NCBI RefSeq assembly: GCF_963677565.1
Contig: NZ_OY781982.1
Location: 248,001-312,000 of the forward strand
Direction: 5' to 3'
Origin: an uncultured Draconibacterium sp.
GTDB lineage: Bacteria > Bacteroidota > Bacteroidia > Bacteroidales > Prolixibacteraceae
DNA: 64,000 nucleotides
This document shows, in pieces, positions 1 through 9,330 of this stretch. Every line of letters starts with the position of its first letter. Position 1 is the stretch's first letter. The translations under genes and the position numbers were made by a program. The notes beneath the pieces were generated by a model. The model saw only the letters and a program-made list of their open reading frames with translations, did no database searches and was not told the origin of the DNA.

Positions 1-627
1 ATGATATCTGACGATTTTACGCTGAAAAACCGCATTGAAGAAAAGGCAAAGGAAGATCCGTTCTTTGAAAAATTTGTTGGAATGGATATGCGTGGCAACA
101 TGGATATGCAAATGATACGCACCAATAAAGGGCGCACTATTCTTATTCAACACGATGTTTCTTCGCCCCGCCCCTATTCACGAATTCACATGCTGAGTGG
201 AACAAAATGTTTTGCTCAAAAATGGCCTTTGCAACACATTGCTTTTGGCCACGAAGTGGTTGACGAAGCAGGGATGGAAGAACTGCGCGAAAAGTATGAA
301 CCGGAAATTATAAAACGCGTTGGAGAAATGGCCAAACAGGTTGGCGGACACGGCGGAATGGATTTTATTATGGATTGGCGTTTGATCGACTGTCTGCGAA
401 ACGGACTACCTGTAGATATGGATGTATATGACGCAGCAGCCTGGAGCTCGATAACTCCTTTAAGCGAATGGTCGATTGCCAACGGTTCGAAACCTATTGA
501 GATTCCGGATTTTACACGTGGTGCCTGGAAAACGAACAAACCTTTAGAGCTAACTCTGGCCGGAGGAGAAACAACGAAGGTACGAAACCTGACCAACGCA
601 AATGCTGAAGGGCAGCTTGAGGTTTAA
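1..627 (+). CDS. Gfo/Idh/MocA-type oxidoreductase, GH109-like, 3' part only
   Basis: C-terminal 208 residues of a protein that begins before the window; the ATG at base 1 is almost certainly internal. The stretch with QHDVSSPRPYSRIH, the HGGMDF motif and GLPVDMDVYDAAAWSS is characteristic of the Gfo/Idh/MocA C-terminal domain in the GH109 subgroup, NAD-dependent enzymes that cleave alpha-N-acetylgalactosamine or related sugars by a redox mechanism. Family members are about 450 residues, so roughly 240 residues including the Rossmann NAD domain lie upstream. It ends in a clear terminator and faces the SusD-SusC unit, so a link to glycan use is plausible but unproven. Substrate cannot be read from this part. 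Confidence 0.85.
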   Translation: MISDDFTLKNRIEEKAKEDPFFEKFVGMDMRGNMDMQMIRTNKGRTILIQHDVSSPRPYSRIHMLSGTKCFAQKWPLQHIAFGHEVVDEAGMEELREKYEPEIIKRVGEMAKQVGGHGGMDFIMDWRLIDCLRNGLPVDMDVYDAAAWSSITPLSEWSIANGSKPIEIPDFTRGAWKTNKPLELTLAGGETTKVRNLTNANAEGQLEV

Positions 628-648
628 GAATAAAGAACAATATATTCG

Positions 649-678
649 AAAGGGCAGTAATTACTGCCCTTTCTTTTT
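649..678 (+). terminator. Rho-independent terminator after the GH109-like gene
   Basis: Perfect palindrome with arms AAAGGGCAGTAA and TTACTGCCCTTT, followed by CTTTTT, 22 bases after the stop codon. Confidence 0.85.
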
Positions 679-883
679 ACTCACTCTATTACTCATTGTA
701 ACAGAATTAAAGTTTTCTTTTGTTGTTTTATTGCTTTATGCTTTTACATGTCTACCGTAGAAACCGCCGATAAATTAACCGGCGGTTCTGCTCTAACCAA
801 ACGCTTTATCTATGAAAAAAATCAATACTCATTTTATTACAGACAACCACCAACGCAAAAACCCTTAATCTTTGAGCAAAAAA

Positions 884-915
884 AAACCGCCACTCAAAAA
901 ATTGAGTGACGGTTT
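884..915 (-). terminator. Terminator after the SusD gene
   Basis: Arms AAACCG-C-CACTCAA and TTGAGTG-A-CGGTTT (one internal mismatch) with an AAAA loop. On the minus strand the hairpin runs into a T9 tract, 39 bases past the SusD stop. Confidence 0.85.
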
Positions 916-953
916 AACCTAACCAAACTAATTAATCGGCTAAAACAGTCTCA

Positions 954-2648
954 TTACTGTTTTGCCCACCATAATTTTGTATCTTGTACATCAGGTCCCT
1001 GAATGCCAACTGCTTCGTTATAATTATCGCCATTGGTGTTAATAACCCCATTACCGTAGCGCATGCGCTGTGGGTAATTTCCGTTAATATCTCCAAGTCC
1101 ATAAATATCTCCATCATCAACACCGGCTGCAAGTTCTGCAGGATAACCCATATCACGAACAATTGCCCATGCTTCAAATCCATCAGTAAATGCGGCAATC
1201 CAACGTTGCGATGCAATTTTCTCCAGGTTCTCTTCTTCAGTTCCGTTTAACAATGCCATATCTTCGTTTGCCAGATACGTATCAATATCAGCATCGCTAA
1301 CATTCCAAAGTTTCATTGCCGAACGAATACCTTCCTGGTATAAGTCTTGTGCACTACCTGTTCCAATTCCGCGCACCGCTGCCTCAGCTTGCAAGAAATA
1401 TGATTCTGCCGAAGACATAATTAACTCCGGACGAATTTCGCCATTATTCTTTTTATTAATTACAACCTCAGCTGGTTTTGAGAAGAAATTGTAACGCGCG
1501 AAAGGATGCATTTTCCCGTTTAAGCGAGTTGGTTGCCCAACATAGTACATATTTTCAGGCATAGTAACCTCAATGCTACCATTTTCAAGTGTGGTTGTTG
1601 TATAGTCAACACCAGCATCATCGAGAATTCCCAAAATATATTCTACACGCTTATCGAAATTCTCAACCTCGGCTCCTTCTGTTGGCTTTTCAAGCGTTTG
1701 TGTTCCGCCTACTGCAGGCTGTGCATAAACGGCCAAACGAGGATCGTTATTGTTGCGCAGCAGGTCAATCATGGTTTTACTCATCGTCCAGTCTGAACCG
1801 GCACCAAAGTTGTACCATACATCACCGTAGCAGGCACTTCCCCACTGCGAGATCTCTTCGTCTTTTTGCATCAATACGTTATCATTATCGCCATCAAGTA
1901 GATCACTACTTAGGGCTGATGTGATTGCACTTTGAGCAAAACCGGCACCGGCAGCACCGTATGCACGCATACCAATGCGTAACTTTAAGGTGTTAGCCAA
2001 ACGTTTCCATTGCTGCAAATCACCATTACAATAAATATCATTGGCACCAATATCATCAACAGCTACACCGGTAGCAGTTGCATCGCCAATGGTTGCAATA
2101 GCTTCATCCAACTCAGCAATAATTCCCTGGTAAATTGTAGCCTGATCATCAAACTTAGGCAATACAATATCAGGATTTGTTGCTTCGGTGTATGGCACCA
2201 TTCCAAAAACGTCGGTAAACATCTGGAAATACATTCCTTTCATAATTTGCCCTACAGCATACATATACTGGTTTTCAAACTCACCGCCAGCAGCTGTTAG
2301 TCGCATAAAATTATCTAGGCTACCAATATAACCCGACAACCAATCCCACGAGGCATCGGTATAACCACTGCTGTATGAATATCCTAACTCATCTGACCAC
2401 CAGCTGCTGCTGTGTCCGAAACAAACCTGACCTGAATAGCGGTCGGCATGTATTAAGTGTGCACGCCAGTATGGATAACGATCGGGTGCATACAAACGAT
2501 ACTGAGGAGTAGTTAAAAAGTATTTCGCACTCACCTCGTCAACCGTAAATGAATCCGGTTTTGTATTGATTTCATTGAAATCATCGGTACAATTGCTCAG
2601 CAAAAATACCGCTCCTAACACTACGAATATTTTATATATATTTTTCAT
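954..2648 (-). CDS. SusD/RagB-type nutrient-binding lipoprotein
   Basis: 564 residues with a lipoprotein signal peptide (lipobox LLSNC, acylated Cys20) followed by DDFNEINTKPDSF, typical of the SusD-like_2 subgroup. SusD proteins sit on the cell surface as the lid of the SusC channel and capture glycans or peptides. The rest is helical and Trp/Tyr-rich, as expected of the TPR scaffold. It starts 14 bases after the SusC stop, so the two are co-transcribed. No hydrolase is encoded with it on this strand, so the ligand cannot be guessed from context beyond the nearby GH109-like gene. Confidence 0.93.
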   Translation of the reverse strand: MKNIYKIFVVLGAVFLLSNCTDDFNEINTKPDSFTVDEVSAKYFLTTPQYRLYAPDRYPYWRAHLIHADRYSGQVCFGHSSSWWSDELGYSYSSGYTDASWDWLSGYIGSLDNFMRLTAAGGEFENQYMYAVGQIMKGMYFQMFTDVFGMVPYTEATNPDIVLPKFDDQATIYQGIIAELDEAIATIGDATATGVAVDDIGANDIYCNGDLQQWKRLANTLKLRIGMRAYGAAGAGFAQSAITSALSSDLLDGDNDNVLMQKDEEISQWGSACYGDVWYNFGAGSDWTMSKTMIDLLRNNNDPRLAVYAQPAVGGTQTLEKPTEGAEVENFDKRVEYILGILDDAGVDYTTTTLENGSIEVTMPENMYYVGQPTRLNGKMHPFARYNFFSKPAEVVINKKNNGEIRPELIMSSAESYFLQAEAAVRGIGTGSAQDLYQEGIRSAMKLWNVSDADIDTYLANEDMALLNGTEEENLEKIASQRWIAAFTDGFEAWAIVRDMGYPAELAAGVDDGDIYGLGDINGNYPQRMRYGNGVINTNGDNYNEAVGIQGPDVQDTKLWWAKQ

Positions 2649-2662
2649 TTTGCTGGCCCTCC

Positions 2663-5600
2663 TTAAAATTTAATGTTCACGTTAAATCCAATGCTTCTGG
2701 CAGTTGGTAAATTGTACGACAAAATACCCTGTCCGTTATTACCTGTTCCCAAGCTCGATTCCGGATCAACATGATCAATGTCTTTATAAATAAAGAACAA
2801 GTTACGTCCAACCAAACCAATTGTGGCCCCTTGTATAAAGGTATCTCTGATTAATGACTGCGGTACATTGTACGACAGTACCAATTCGCGTAAACGAACG
2901 TTAGTTTGGTCGAAAACATATTCTGAAGCAATTCCTGAAACGGATCCCCAATAATCCTGGGCACTGATTTCAGTTGTATTCTGAGTATAAGAACCATCGT
3001 CTTGAAGTACTACACCATCAACAACAATTCCTTCTTCACGATACTGAAGCGTTTCTTTTACAACTCCACTACCAACCAGTGCAGCGTTGGTTTGCGAGTA
3101 TATCTGACCACCAATACGTGCATCAATTAAGAAGCGTAAAGAAACGTCCTTATATGTGAAAGTGTTTGTAAAACCTGCAGTCCAATCGGGTTGTGAGTTA
3201 CCCAGGTATTCTTTTTCAGTTGAAGCCTGAGGACGGCCGTTGGCATCTACCACAATCTGACCGGCATCGTTGGTTCTCCAGGTTGTTCCGTATAAGTCAC
3301 CATAACCTCCACCTACAGTTGCCTGTAAACGGATGTTTCCAGAGTTTGATTCATTATAAACATAACTGTCAAGGTCTTCAGTCAATTCAACCAGTTTGTT
3401 ATTGTTTTTTGAGAAATTCACACTGGTTTCCCAGCTAAAATCGCCAGTTCTCACAGGAATACCACCTACAAGTAGCTCAACTCCTTTGTTGCTTGTTTCT
3501 CCAATGTTTTCAAGAAAATATGAAAAACCAGTTGAAGAAGGAACAGGCACAGAGAAAATCTGGTCGGTAGTTTTTATATTATACCACGAGAAATCGAAGA
3601 ACATACGATTATCAAACATGCTACCTTCCATACCAACTTCAAAAGAAGCAATATTTTCCGGCAATAAGTCTTCGTTTGGTTTTGTAGAAGGACGAGATAA
3701 CTGAGTTAATCCCAGGTAACCATCATTTGCCAGGTTGTAGTATTGGTACAACTGGTAAGGACTGGTGTCGTTACCAACATTTGCCCAGCTCGCACGAACC
3801 TTTAACAAATTAAACACATCTTCTTCAGGATCAATAAAGTCATCCAAAAGAAGAGATCCTGTTACTGATGGATAGAAATATGAGCGGTTGTCTTCCGGTA
3901 AAGTCGACGACCAGTCGTTACGACCTGTAACATCCAAATAGGCAAAGTCGCGATATGATAACGATGCCTGAAAATATAAAGAGTTAACTTCTTTTTCTCG
4001 TAATGGAGTATAAGAAGGACGTTGTGTTACAGTATTAGCAACTGTTGCACGACTAGGAATTTTAAAATCCTCACCATAAATACTTTGGTATTCGTATGTA
4101 CGGTACGAATGGTTACCACCGGCGTTTACTGATAAGTTTAAATCAGGAGTAACGTCTTTGTTAAACATCAGTAAGAAATCCGCGTTAGTTTCAGTAACAC
4201 GCGTATTGCTGAATGTTAAACGACCGCTTGTATAAAAGTGGTGTCCCGGTTGATTTACCGATTCTGATTTCATTTGAGTAACATCGGTACCCACACGAGC
4301 AAAAGCCGATAACCACGGAGTAAATTCATAGTTTAATTTTCCAAAACCAAGAATACGCTCTCTACGGTCGGTTCTGTAATCGTTATAAAGAATCCAATAA
4401 GGGTTTGCACCCAACGCTCCATAAGAAATAGAGTTTAATGATTCTTCAGGATTCTGATACGTTTTCAAATCTTCGATATCAACGTTACGAGGCATTCCGT
4501 ATACATAAGCCAAAATACCTTCTGATCCCTGATTTGCCGCATTGTTTAGCTCTTGCCAGAAATAAGTTGCCTTGGCATCAAGAGTTAATTTATCGTTCAA
4601 ATCAACTACACCACGCAAGTTAAAGTTATGACTTCTTAAATCTGAATTCGGAATCATCGATTCAGTTTTATTGTTGGTGTAAGAGAAACGAATAGAGTGA
4701 CTTTCGCCTGCACCTGCAATAGCTATAGAGTTAATGTATTTAGCTCCGGTCTGGAAGAAATCTTCAACATTGTTCGACTGAGCCGAATAAGGTCTTTCTT
4801 CACCTGTGTAATACATTTGGCTGCTGCCATCCAGACGCTGTCCCCAAGAACCTGTTGAGTTTTTCAAATCCTCAACATTACCGGGTACGTTACCCTGGCT
4901 CCCCTGACCGAATTCATTCTGATAGTCAGGTAAAAGCATTGGATTATCAAAAGTAATGTTCGAGTTTATTGAAACTCCCAAACCTTTACCTTTTGTACCC
5001 TTTTTGGTGGTGATTAAAAGTACACCATTACCAGCACGCGAACCATACAAGGCGGCTGCGTTTGGCCCTTTCAATACTGAAATTGACTCAATGTCGTCAG
5101 GGTTGATATCGGTAATACCACCACCGGTAACGGTACTGTTATATACACTACCTCCACTGTTTGATCCGGTTGCATCAATCGGCACACCATCAACTACAAT
5201 TAATGGCTGGTTGTTTCCGGTAATCGAGTTATTACCCCTGATGATTACACGCGAGCCACTACCCGGGCTACCCGATCCTTGTGTTACAACTACACCGGCT
5301 ACTTTACCCACTAACGAGTTGGCCGGGTTATGGTCTTTAACAACAGAAATGTCGTCGCCACCAACTTCGGTTACTGCATAACCCAATGATTTCTTTTCTT
5401 TGGAAATACCTAATGCTGTAACAACAACTTCTTCCAAACCAATTTGGCTTTCGACCAATGTTACATCAATGGTTGAGCGCCCGTTAACAGGTTCCTGTAC
5501 GGTTTGCATTCCCACAAAAGAAAAAACGATGGTTGCATCATCGGCAACTGAAATGGTATACACACCGTCAATATCAGTGATGGTACCATTTGATGTTCCC

Positions 5601-5731
5601 GATTCAATTACTGAGACTCCGGGTATCCCGAGGCCATCTTCTCCGGTAACTGTTCCAGTTACCGATTGTTGCGCCGTTGCACTACTTAGTAATGCAAAGC
5701 ACATTCCTAAAAACAAAAAAATCTTTCGCAT
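2663..5731 (-). CDS. SusC/RagA-type TonB-dependent outer-membrane transporter
   Basis: 1022 residues. A signal peptide (cut near SSATAQ-QS) is followed by a carboxypeptidase-regulatory-like beta-sandwich (about 22-95, VTGTVTGEDGLGIPGV), a TonB-box region (EEVVVTALG), a plug domain with VAGVVV and the LIVVDGVPID motif, then a long beta-barrel ending in Phe (NVNIKF), the usual outer-membrane assembly signal. It imports the ligand captured by the adjacent SusD using TonB energy. Length is normal for the family. It lies 42 bases downstream of the ROK regulator gene on the same strand, so all three may form one transcript. Confidence 0.95.
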   Translation of the reverse strand: MRKIFLFLGMCFALLSSATAQQSVTGTVTGEDGLGIPGVSVIESGTSNGTITDIDGVYTISVADDATIVFSFVGMQTVQEPVNGRSTIDVTLVESQIGLEEVVVTALGISKEKKSLGYAVTEVGGDDISVVKDHNPANSLVGKVAGVVVTQGSGSPGSGSRVIIRGNNSITGNNQPLIVVDGVPIDATGSNSGGSVYNSTVTGGGITDINPDDIESISVLKGPNAAALYGSRAGNGVLLITTKKGTKGKGLGVSINSNITFDNPMLLPDYQNEFGQGSQGNVPGNVEDLKNSTGSWGQRLDGSSQMYYTGEERPYSAQSNNVEDFFQTGAKYINSIAIAGAGESHSIRFSYTNNKTESMIPNSDLRSHNFNLRGVVDLNDKLTLDAKATYFWQELNNAANQGSEGILAYVYGMPRNVDIEDLKTYQNPEESLNSISYGALGANPYWILYNDYRTDRRERILGFGKLNYEFTPWLSAFARVGTDVTQMKSESVNQPGHHFYTSGRLTFSNTRVTETNADFLLMFNKDVTPDLNLSVNAGGNHSYRTYEYQSIYGEDFKIPSRATVANTVTQRPSYTPLREKEVNSLYFQASLSYRDFAYLDVTGRNDWSSTLPEDNRSYFYPSVTGSLLLDDFIDPEEDVFNLLKVRASWANVGNDTSPYQLYQYYNLANDGYLGLTQLSRPSTKPNEDLLPENIASFEVGMEGSMFDNRMFFDFSWYNIKTTDQIFSVPVPSSTGFSYFLENIGETSNKGVELLVGGIPVRTGDFSWETSVNFSKNNNKLVELTEDLDSYVYNESNSGNIRLQATVGGGYGDLYGTTWRTNDAGQIVVDANGRPQASTEKEYLGNSQPDWTAGFTNTFTYKDVSLRFLIDARIGGQIYSQTNAALVGSGVVKETLQYREEGIVVDGVVLQDDGSYTQNTTEISAQDYWGSVSGIASEYVFDQTNVRLRELVLSYNVPQSLIRDTFIQGATIGLVGRNLFFIYKDIDHVDPESSLGTGNNGQGILSYNLPTARSIGFNVNIKF

Positions 5732-5773
5732 AGATTTTGAATTTAATGAACTAGAAATAGATTAATACTTAGA

Positions 5774-7000
5774 TTATTTATACATATCGCTGAATAATTT
5801 TTGAAAAAGTTTTGCTGTAATACCTAATAAGCCTGACTGTTCCCAGTTTTCGGAAATTACAATTTCAATGTTTCCTGAAATTTGCTCCAGACAGTGCTGA
5901 TTAATTGCTTGCTGAATAGGTGTTAGAATGTACTGGTTTGCACGCGACACTACACCACCTATAACAATTATATCCGGATTTAATAACTGGATTGTATTTG
6001 ATAATGCTTTTCCGAGGGCCTGCCCCACATCACTCAAGAGTGATATAGACAACTCATCGCCAAGTTTAGCTGCTTCAATAATATCATCTGGTTGCAGCTC
6101 ATCTATTTTATACTGAAATCTGTTCGTAAGCTGAGAAATGGTTCCTTTTTCAATCGCTTCTTTGGCTCGTTTAATTAACACACTTGCAGAAACAACTGTT
6201 TCCAAACAACCTCTTTTACCACAAATACAAAGATCTCCATCTTCTGCAAATTTTGTGTGCGATAATTCTCCTGCAAAACCTGTTGCTCCGTTATACAGTT
6301 TACCTCCCAGAATGAGTCCGATTCCAAGTCCCCAGTTCCAATTTATAATAACTGCGTCGTTGTGTCCTTTTGCAGCTCCAAAAATAAACTCACCAAAGGC
6401 TTCCATCCTGGCGTCGTTGTTAATATAAACCAACTTCCCGAACTTCATACTCATCCGTTCGGCAACATTCTGATAAGCTTTCTTTTTAATCGTAAAGTTT
6501 ATACCAATGCTGGAGTCGACCAAACCAGGCATTGCCATTCCTACACCAAATACACTACTGTAATCAATGTTATTATCAACAAGTATTTGCCTTGCCTCTG
6601 CATAAATTTTGTCAACAAGATCATCATCATCAATTGAAGTTTCAACTACTGTAACAGGTGCTACAAGTTGATTATGAGAATCATATATGCCAATTTTACC
6701 CCGAAAACGTCCAAGCTCGCATGAAATAACAAAAATACTTTCGTTTTTTAACCCGAATAATGTTGGGCGCCTTCCACCTTTTGACTCTCCGCTGCCACGT
6801 ACTTCAACTAAATTACTCGAACTTAAATCTTTTAATAAAGAAATTGCTGTTGGTAAACTAACTCCTATTTGTTTGGCAATGTAGGTAGCCGACAGCGTAT
6901 CATTCTGATACAAAAGACTGAGAATCTTTTTCTTCCGACGGTAATTCTTTAATTCATTACCGGTTAGTTTTACATCCTTAAAATTATTTATCAGGATCAT
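5774..7000 (-). CDS. ROK-family transcriptional regulator (sugar-responsive)
   Basis: About 408 residues from the ATG at 7000; a TTG 54 bases upstream is less likely. The N-terminal winged helix (YIAKQIGVSLPTAISLLKDL) is followed by the hinge motif KGGRRP and a ROK sugar-kinase-like fold with DARMEAFGE. The zinc site is present as GELSH plus CICGKRGCLE. ROK repressors bind a sugar or sugar phosphate and release operator DNA; the usual ExGH sugar motif reads ELSH here. Its position directly upstream of susC suggests it controls that transport unit. This differs from the hybrid two-component or anti-sigma regulators usual for SusCD loci. Confidence 0.88.
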   Translation of the reverse strand: MILINNFKDVKLTGNELKNYRRKKKILSLLYQNDTLSATYIAKQIGVSLPTAISLLKDLSSSNLVEVRGSGESKGGRRPTLFGLKNESIFVISCELGRFRGKIGIYDSHNQLVAPVTVVETSIDDDDLVDKIYAEARQILVDNNIDYSSVFGVGMAMPGLVDSSIGINFTIKKKAYQNVAERMSMKFGKLVYINNDARMEAFGEFIFGAAKGHNDAVIINWNWGLGIGLILGGKLYNGATGFAGELSHTKFAEDGDLCICGKRGCLETVVSASVLIKRAKEAIEKGTISQLTNRFQYKIDELQPDDIIEAAKLGDELSISLLSDVGQALGKALSNTIQLLNPDIIVIGGVVSRANQYILTPIQQAINQHCLEQISGNIEIVISENWEQSGLLGITAKLFQKLFSDMYK

Positions 7001-7475
7001 TAAAAATAGTTTAGTTAAAGTAATCAGATGCAATTTAAGGAATTTCTTAAGCAAAAAGCAAGTCTTTATTAATTTTTTTAGTAAGTTTATTCTAGTTACT
7101 CAATTAATTTCTTCAAAATCGCTAATAAATTAAGTGTTCAAGTACTATTTACAATAAGGTACCAAAATCACAACTTTTTTGAGCTACCTGTTTTATCTCT
7201 ACTGTCCTTCTTTACAAAATATTATAGGAATTTTAACGCATCAATAAAGAAAATGTTTTTACACATAATATTTCAGCTTGCTTTCTATTTGCGTTTTATT
7301 TCCTGGCAACTCTTCCCAAATAAAATTTGATAACAGTTAAATGGATGGGACATCTTTTCTGTTTAACGTAAATTAACACTATGAATTAAAAACTATAAAT
7401 AATAAAATTGTTACATTCAAATAAGCTTAATAACAAGCAAATTTCTGTACAACAGAACCAAAGGGGAAAACTATT
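7001..7475. other. 475-bp AT-rich divergent intergenic region
   Basis: Lies between the starts of the ROK regulator (minus) and the Omp85-like gene (plus), so it must carry both promoters. I found no exact TAnnTTTG box at a sensible distance on either strand, no hairpin with a T-run and no small gene. An AAGGGG at 7461-7466 is a plausible ribosome-binding site for the GTG start at 7476. Confidence 0.6.
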
Positions 7476-9320
7476 GTGCTAAAGGCAATTAAAATATTTA
7501 TCATTGCTGTATCGATTATTTTGGGAACCCAATCGATAAGTGCCCAGGAACCACAAATTGACACTACGGCGGTAATTGATAATATTAGCAAAAAACAGAA
7601 TGACTTTTACGATAGCCTTAAAAACCGAGCCAATCGCCGCAAACTTACGGGTTGGCTCTACGATGCCATAATCAGTCCACCGCGCCCTTATGTTGATAAA
7701 AAGGCGTTGGCCCTTGATTACTTTAAAGATTATGAAGGCAAAATAATTGCCGATATAAAAATTAACGCGCTTGATGTTTTTGGACCAACATGTACCGACA
7801 CTACAAAAAAGGCGAACCACTGGGCCGAGCGTGCAGCAAATGCAATACATACGAAGTCCAATTTAAAAACCATTCGCAAATTATTACTTTTTAAAACAGG
7901 CGATGTGCTCGATCCTGAGTTGATGTACGAAAACGAAAGGATTATAAGGGATTTGCCCTATATAAAAGATGTAAGATTTTATGTGGAGCAGGATACGACA
8001 TATCCGGGGCTGGTTAATGTATTGGTTTTAACAAAAGACCGGTTTTCATTTGGTGTGTCGGGAGGTGTGAATGGAACGAGCTCTGGCGATATTGAATTAT
8101 ATAACCGTAATATTTTTGGTATTGGACATGAAGTGTCGGTTAAGTTTGTCGGGCATGTAGAGAAAGAACCTTACCTGGGAGTTGAAACTTTTTACAATAT
8201 AAAAAACATCGCCGGAAGGTTTCTTGATGTTCGGCTGGGATATTTAAATACTTACCGTCGCGAGGGCTTTGTATTGGATGTAAACAAACCATTTTTAACT
8301 CAAAATGTTAAGTGGGGTTACGGTGGTTTTTCAACGCGCATGTACCGAACCGATAAAATCACTAATAATGATCCGGTTCAAGTGGAAGAACCAATGGATC
8401 TTTCGGTAAATTACCTTTGGGGCGGACGCAGTTTTAATATAAGTCCCAATCATGAAAATATAACCGAATTGGTTTTGTCGGCAGGTATAAACAACTGGAA
8501 TTATTTTGAAGATCCGGTTGTGGCGCCTGAAAACAGTCACTTCTTTTCGGATCACACCTTATACATGGCCGGACTTACCATTTCGCAACGTCGTTTTATT
8601 CAGGATCAATTGATTTACAGTTACGGTATTACCGAGGATATTCCCGAAGGTTTTAAAAACGAGCTTATTTATGGCTACGATGCCAATGAATTTGGCGACC
8701 GACATTACCTTCATTTTTTCTCGTCAAACGGAAATCTCTTATTAAGCAGACGTGGATATCTTTTTACATCTGCAGGTGCGAGCGGCTATTTAAAAAGCGG
8801 TCATTTTGAAGAAGGAATGATCTATGGCGATGTAAACTTTATTTCCAAATTACATACCCCGGGGAAAAAGCGTGTTCGTACATTTATCGACCTTAACTAT
8901 ACACTTGGCATCCGTCGTTTTGATATTGAACACCTTACATTGGGAGATAAAGATCACATTCGAGGTTTCGACAGCGATATTGCCATTGGCAAACAGCGTT
9001 TAAACCTAAAACTGGAACACGTTGTTTTTCTGCCTGCACAATTCTACAAATTTAATATAGCAGTTTTTGGTTTTGCCGATTTTGGTGTTATTGGTTCTAA
9101 TAAGCAGCTTATTTTTAAACAAGATTACTACAGTGGTATTGGTATTGGGATTCGTTTACACAACGAAAACCTTGTGTTTGAAACTTTCCGACTTCGTTTG
9201 GCTTTTTATCCATTCCATCCTGATGATATGAGCTTTGTTGGATTTGCGCTTGATGAACAATCGAAACAGCGTTTTATTTCGTTCGAACCAACAGGACCTG
9301 AACCCGTACGTTTTGAATAG
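7476..9320 (+). CDS. Omp85/BamA-TamA superfamily outer-membrane protein
   Basis: 614 residues with a GTG start preceded by AAGGGG. The signal peptide ends near SISAQEP. A POTRA-like region (about 85-190, KTGDVLDPELMYENERIIRDLPYIKDVRF) precedes a beta-barrel of roughly 400 residues with GFDSDIAIG near the C-terminus, resembling the conserved barrel motif of the family. Such proteins insert or translocate proteins at the outer membrane. With a single visible POTRA region it is shorter than BamA and closer to the surface-antigen (bacterial D15) group; a TamA-like role is possible. It converges on the MBOAT gene 10 bases away with no terminator between. Confidence 0.8.
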   Translation: MLKAIKIFIIAVSIILGTQSISAQEPQIDTTAVIDNISKKQNDFYDSLKNRANRRKLTGWLYDAIISPPRPYVDKKALALDYFKDYEGKIIADIKINALDVFGPTCTDTTKKANHWAERAANAIHTKSNLKTIRKLLLFKTGDVLDPELMYENERIIRDLPYIKDVRFYVEQDTTYPGLVNVLVLTKDRFSFGVSGGVNGTSSGDIELYNRNIFGIGHEVSVKFVGHVEKEPYLGVETFYNIKNIAGRFLDVRLGYLNTYRREGFVLDVNKPFLTQNVKWGYGGFSTRMYRTDKITNNDPVQVEEPMDLSVNYLWGGRSFNISPNHENITELVLSAGINNWNYFEDPVVAPENSHFFSDHTLYMAGLTISQRRFIQDQLIYSYGITEDIPEGFKNELIYGYDANEFGDRHYLHFFSSNGNLLLSRRGYLFTSAGASGYLKSGHFEEGMIYGDVNFISKLHTPGKKRVRTFIDLNYTLGIRRFDIEHLTLGDKDHIRGFDSDIAIGKQRLNLKLEHVVFLPAQFYKFNIAVFGFADFGVIGSNKQLIFKQDYYSGIGIGIRLHNENLVFETFRLRLAFYPFHPDDMSFVGFALDEQSKQRFISFEPTGPEPVRFE

Positions 9321-9330
9321 AACCAAATGG

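Larger units (their letters stand above)
628..953. other. 326-bp gap between convergent genes
   Basis: Holds the GH109 terminator, a second perfect hairpin (AACCGCCG at 762-769 pairing with CGGCGGTT at 780-787) lacking a T-run on either strand, and the SusD terminator. An 18-codon reading frame at 812-868 (starting MKKINTHF) looks incidental. No gene is called. Confidence 0.7.

Noticed and set aside
812..868. An 18-codon frame starting MKKINTHF after a hairpin, like a leader peptide
   Set aside because: No gene follows on the same strand (the next is the convergent susD) and there is no codon bias for a leader; treated as chance.
1..7000. A complete polysaccharide utilisation locus
   Set aside because: Only SusCD, a ROK regulator and a convergent cytoplasmic-type GH109-like gene are present; no surface glycanase or sensor is linked.
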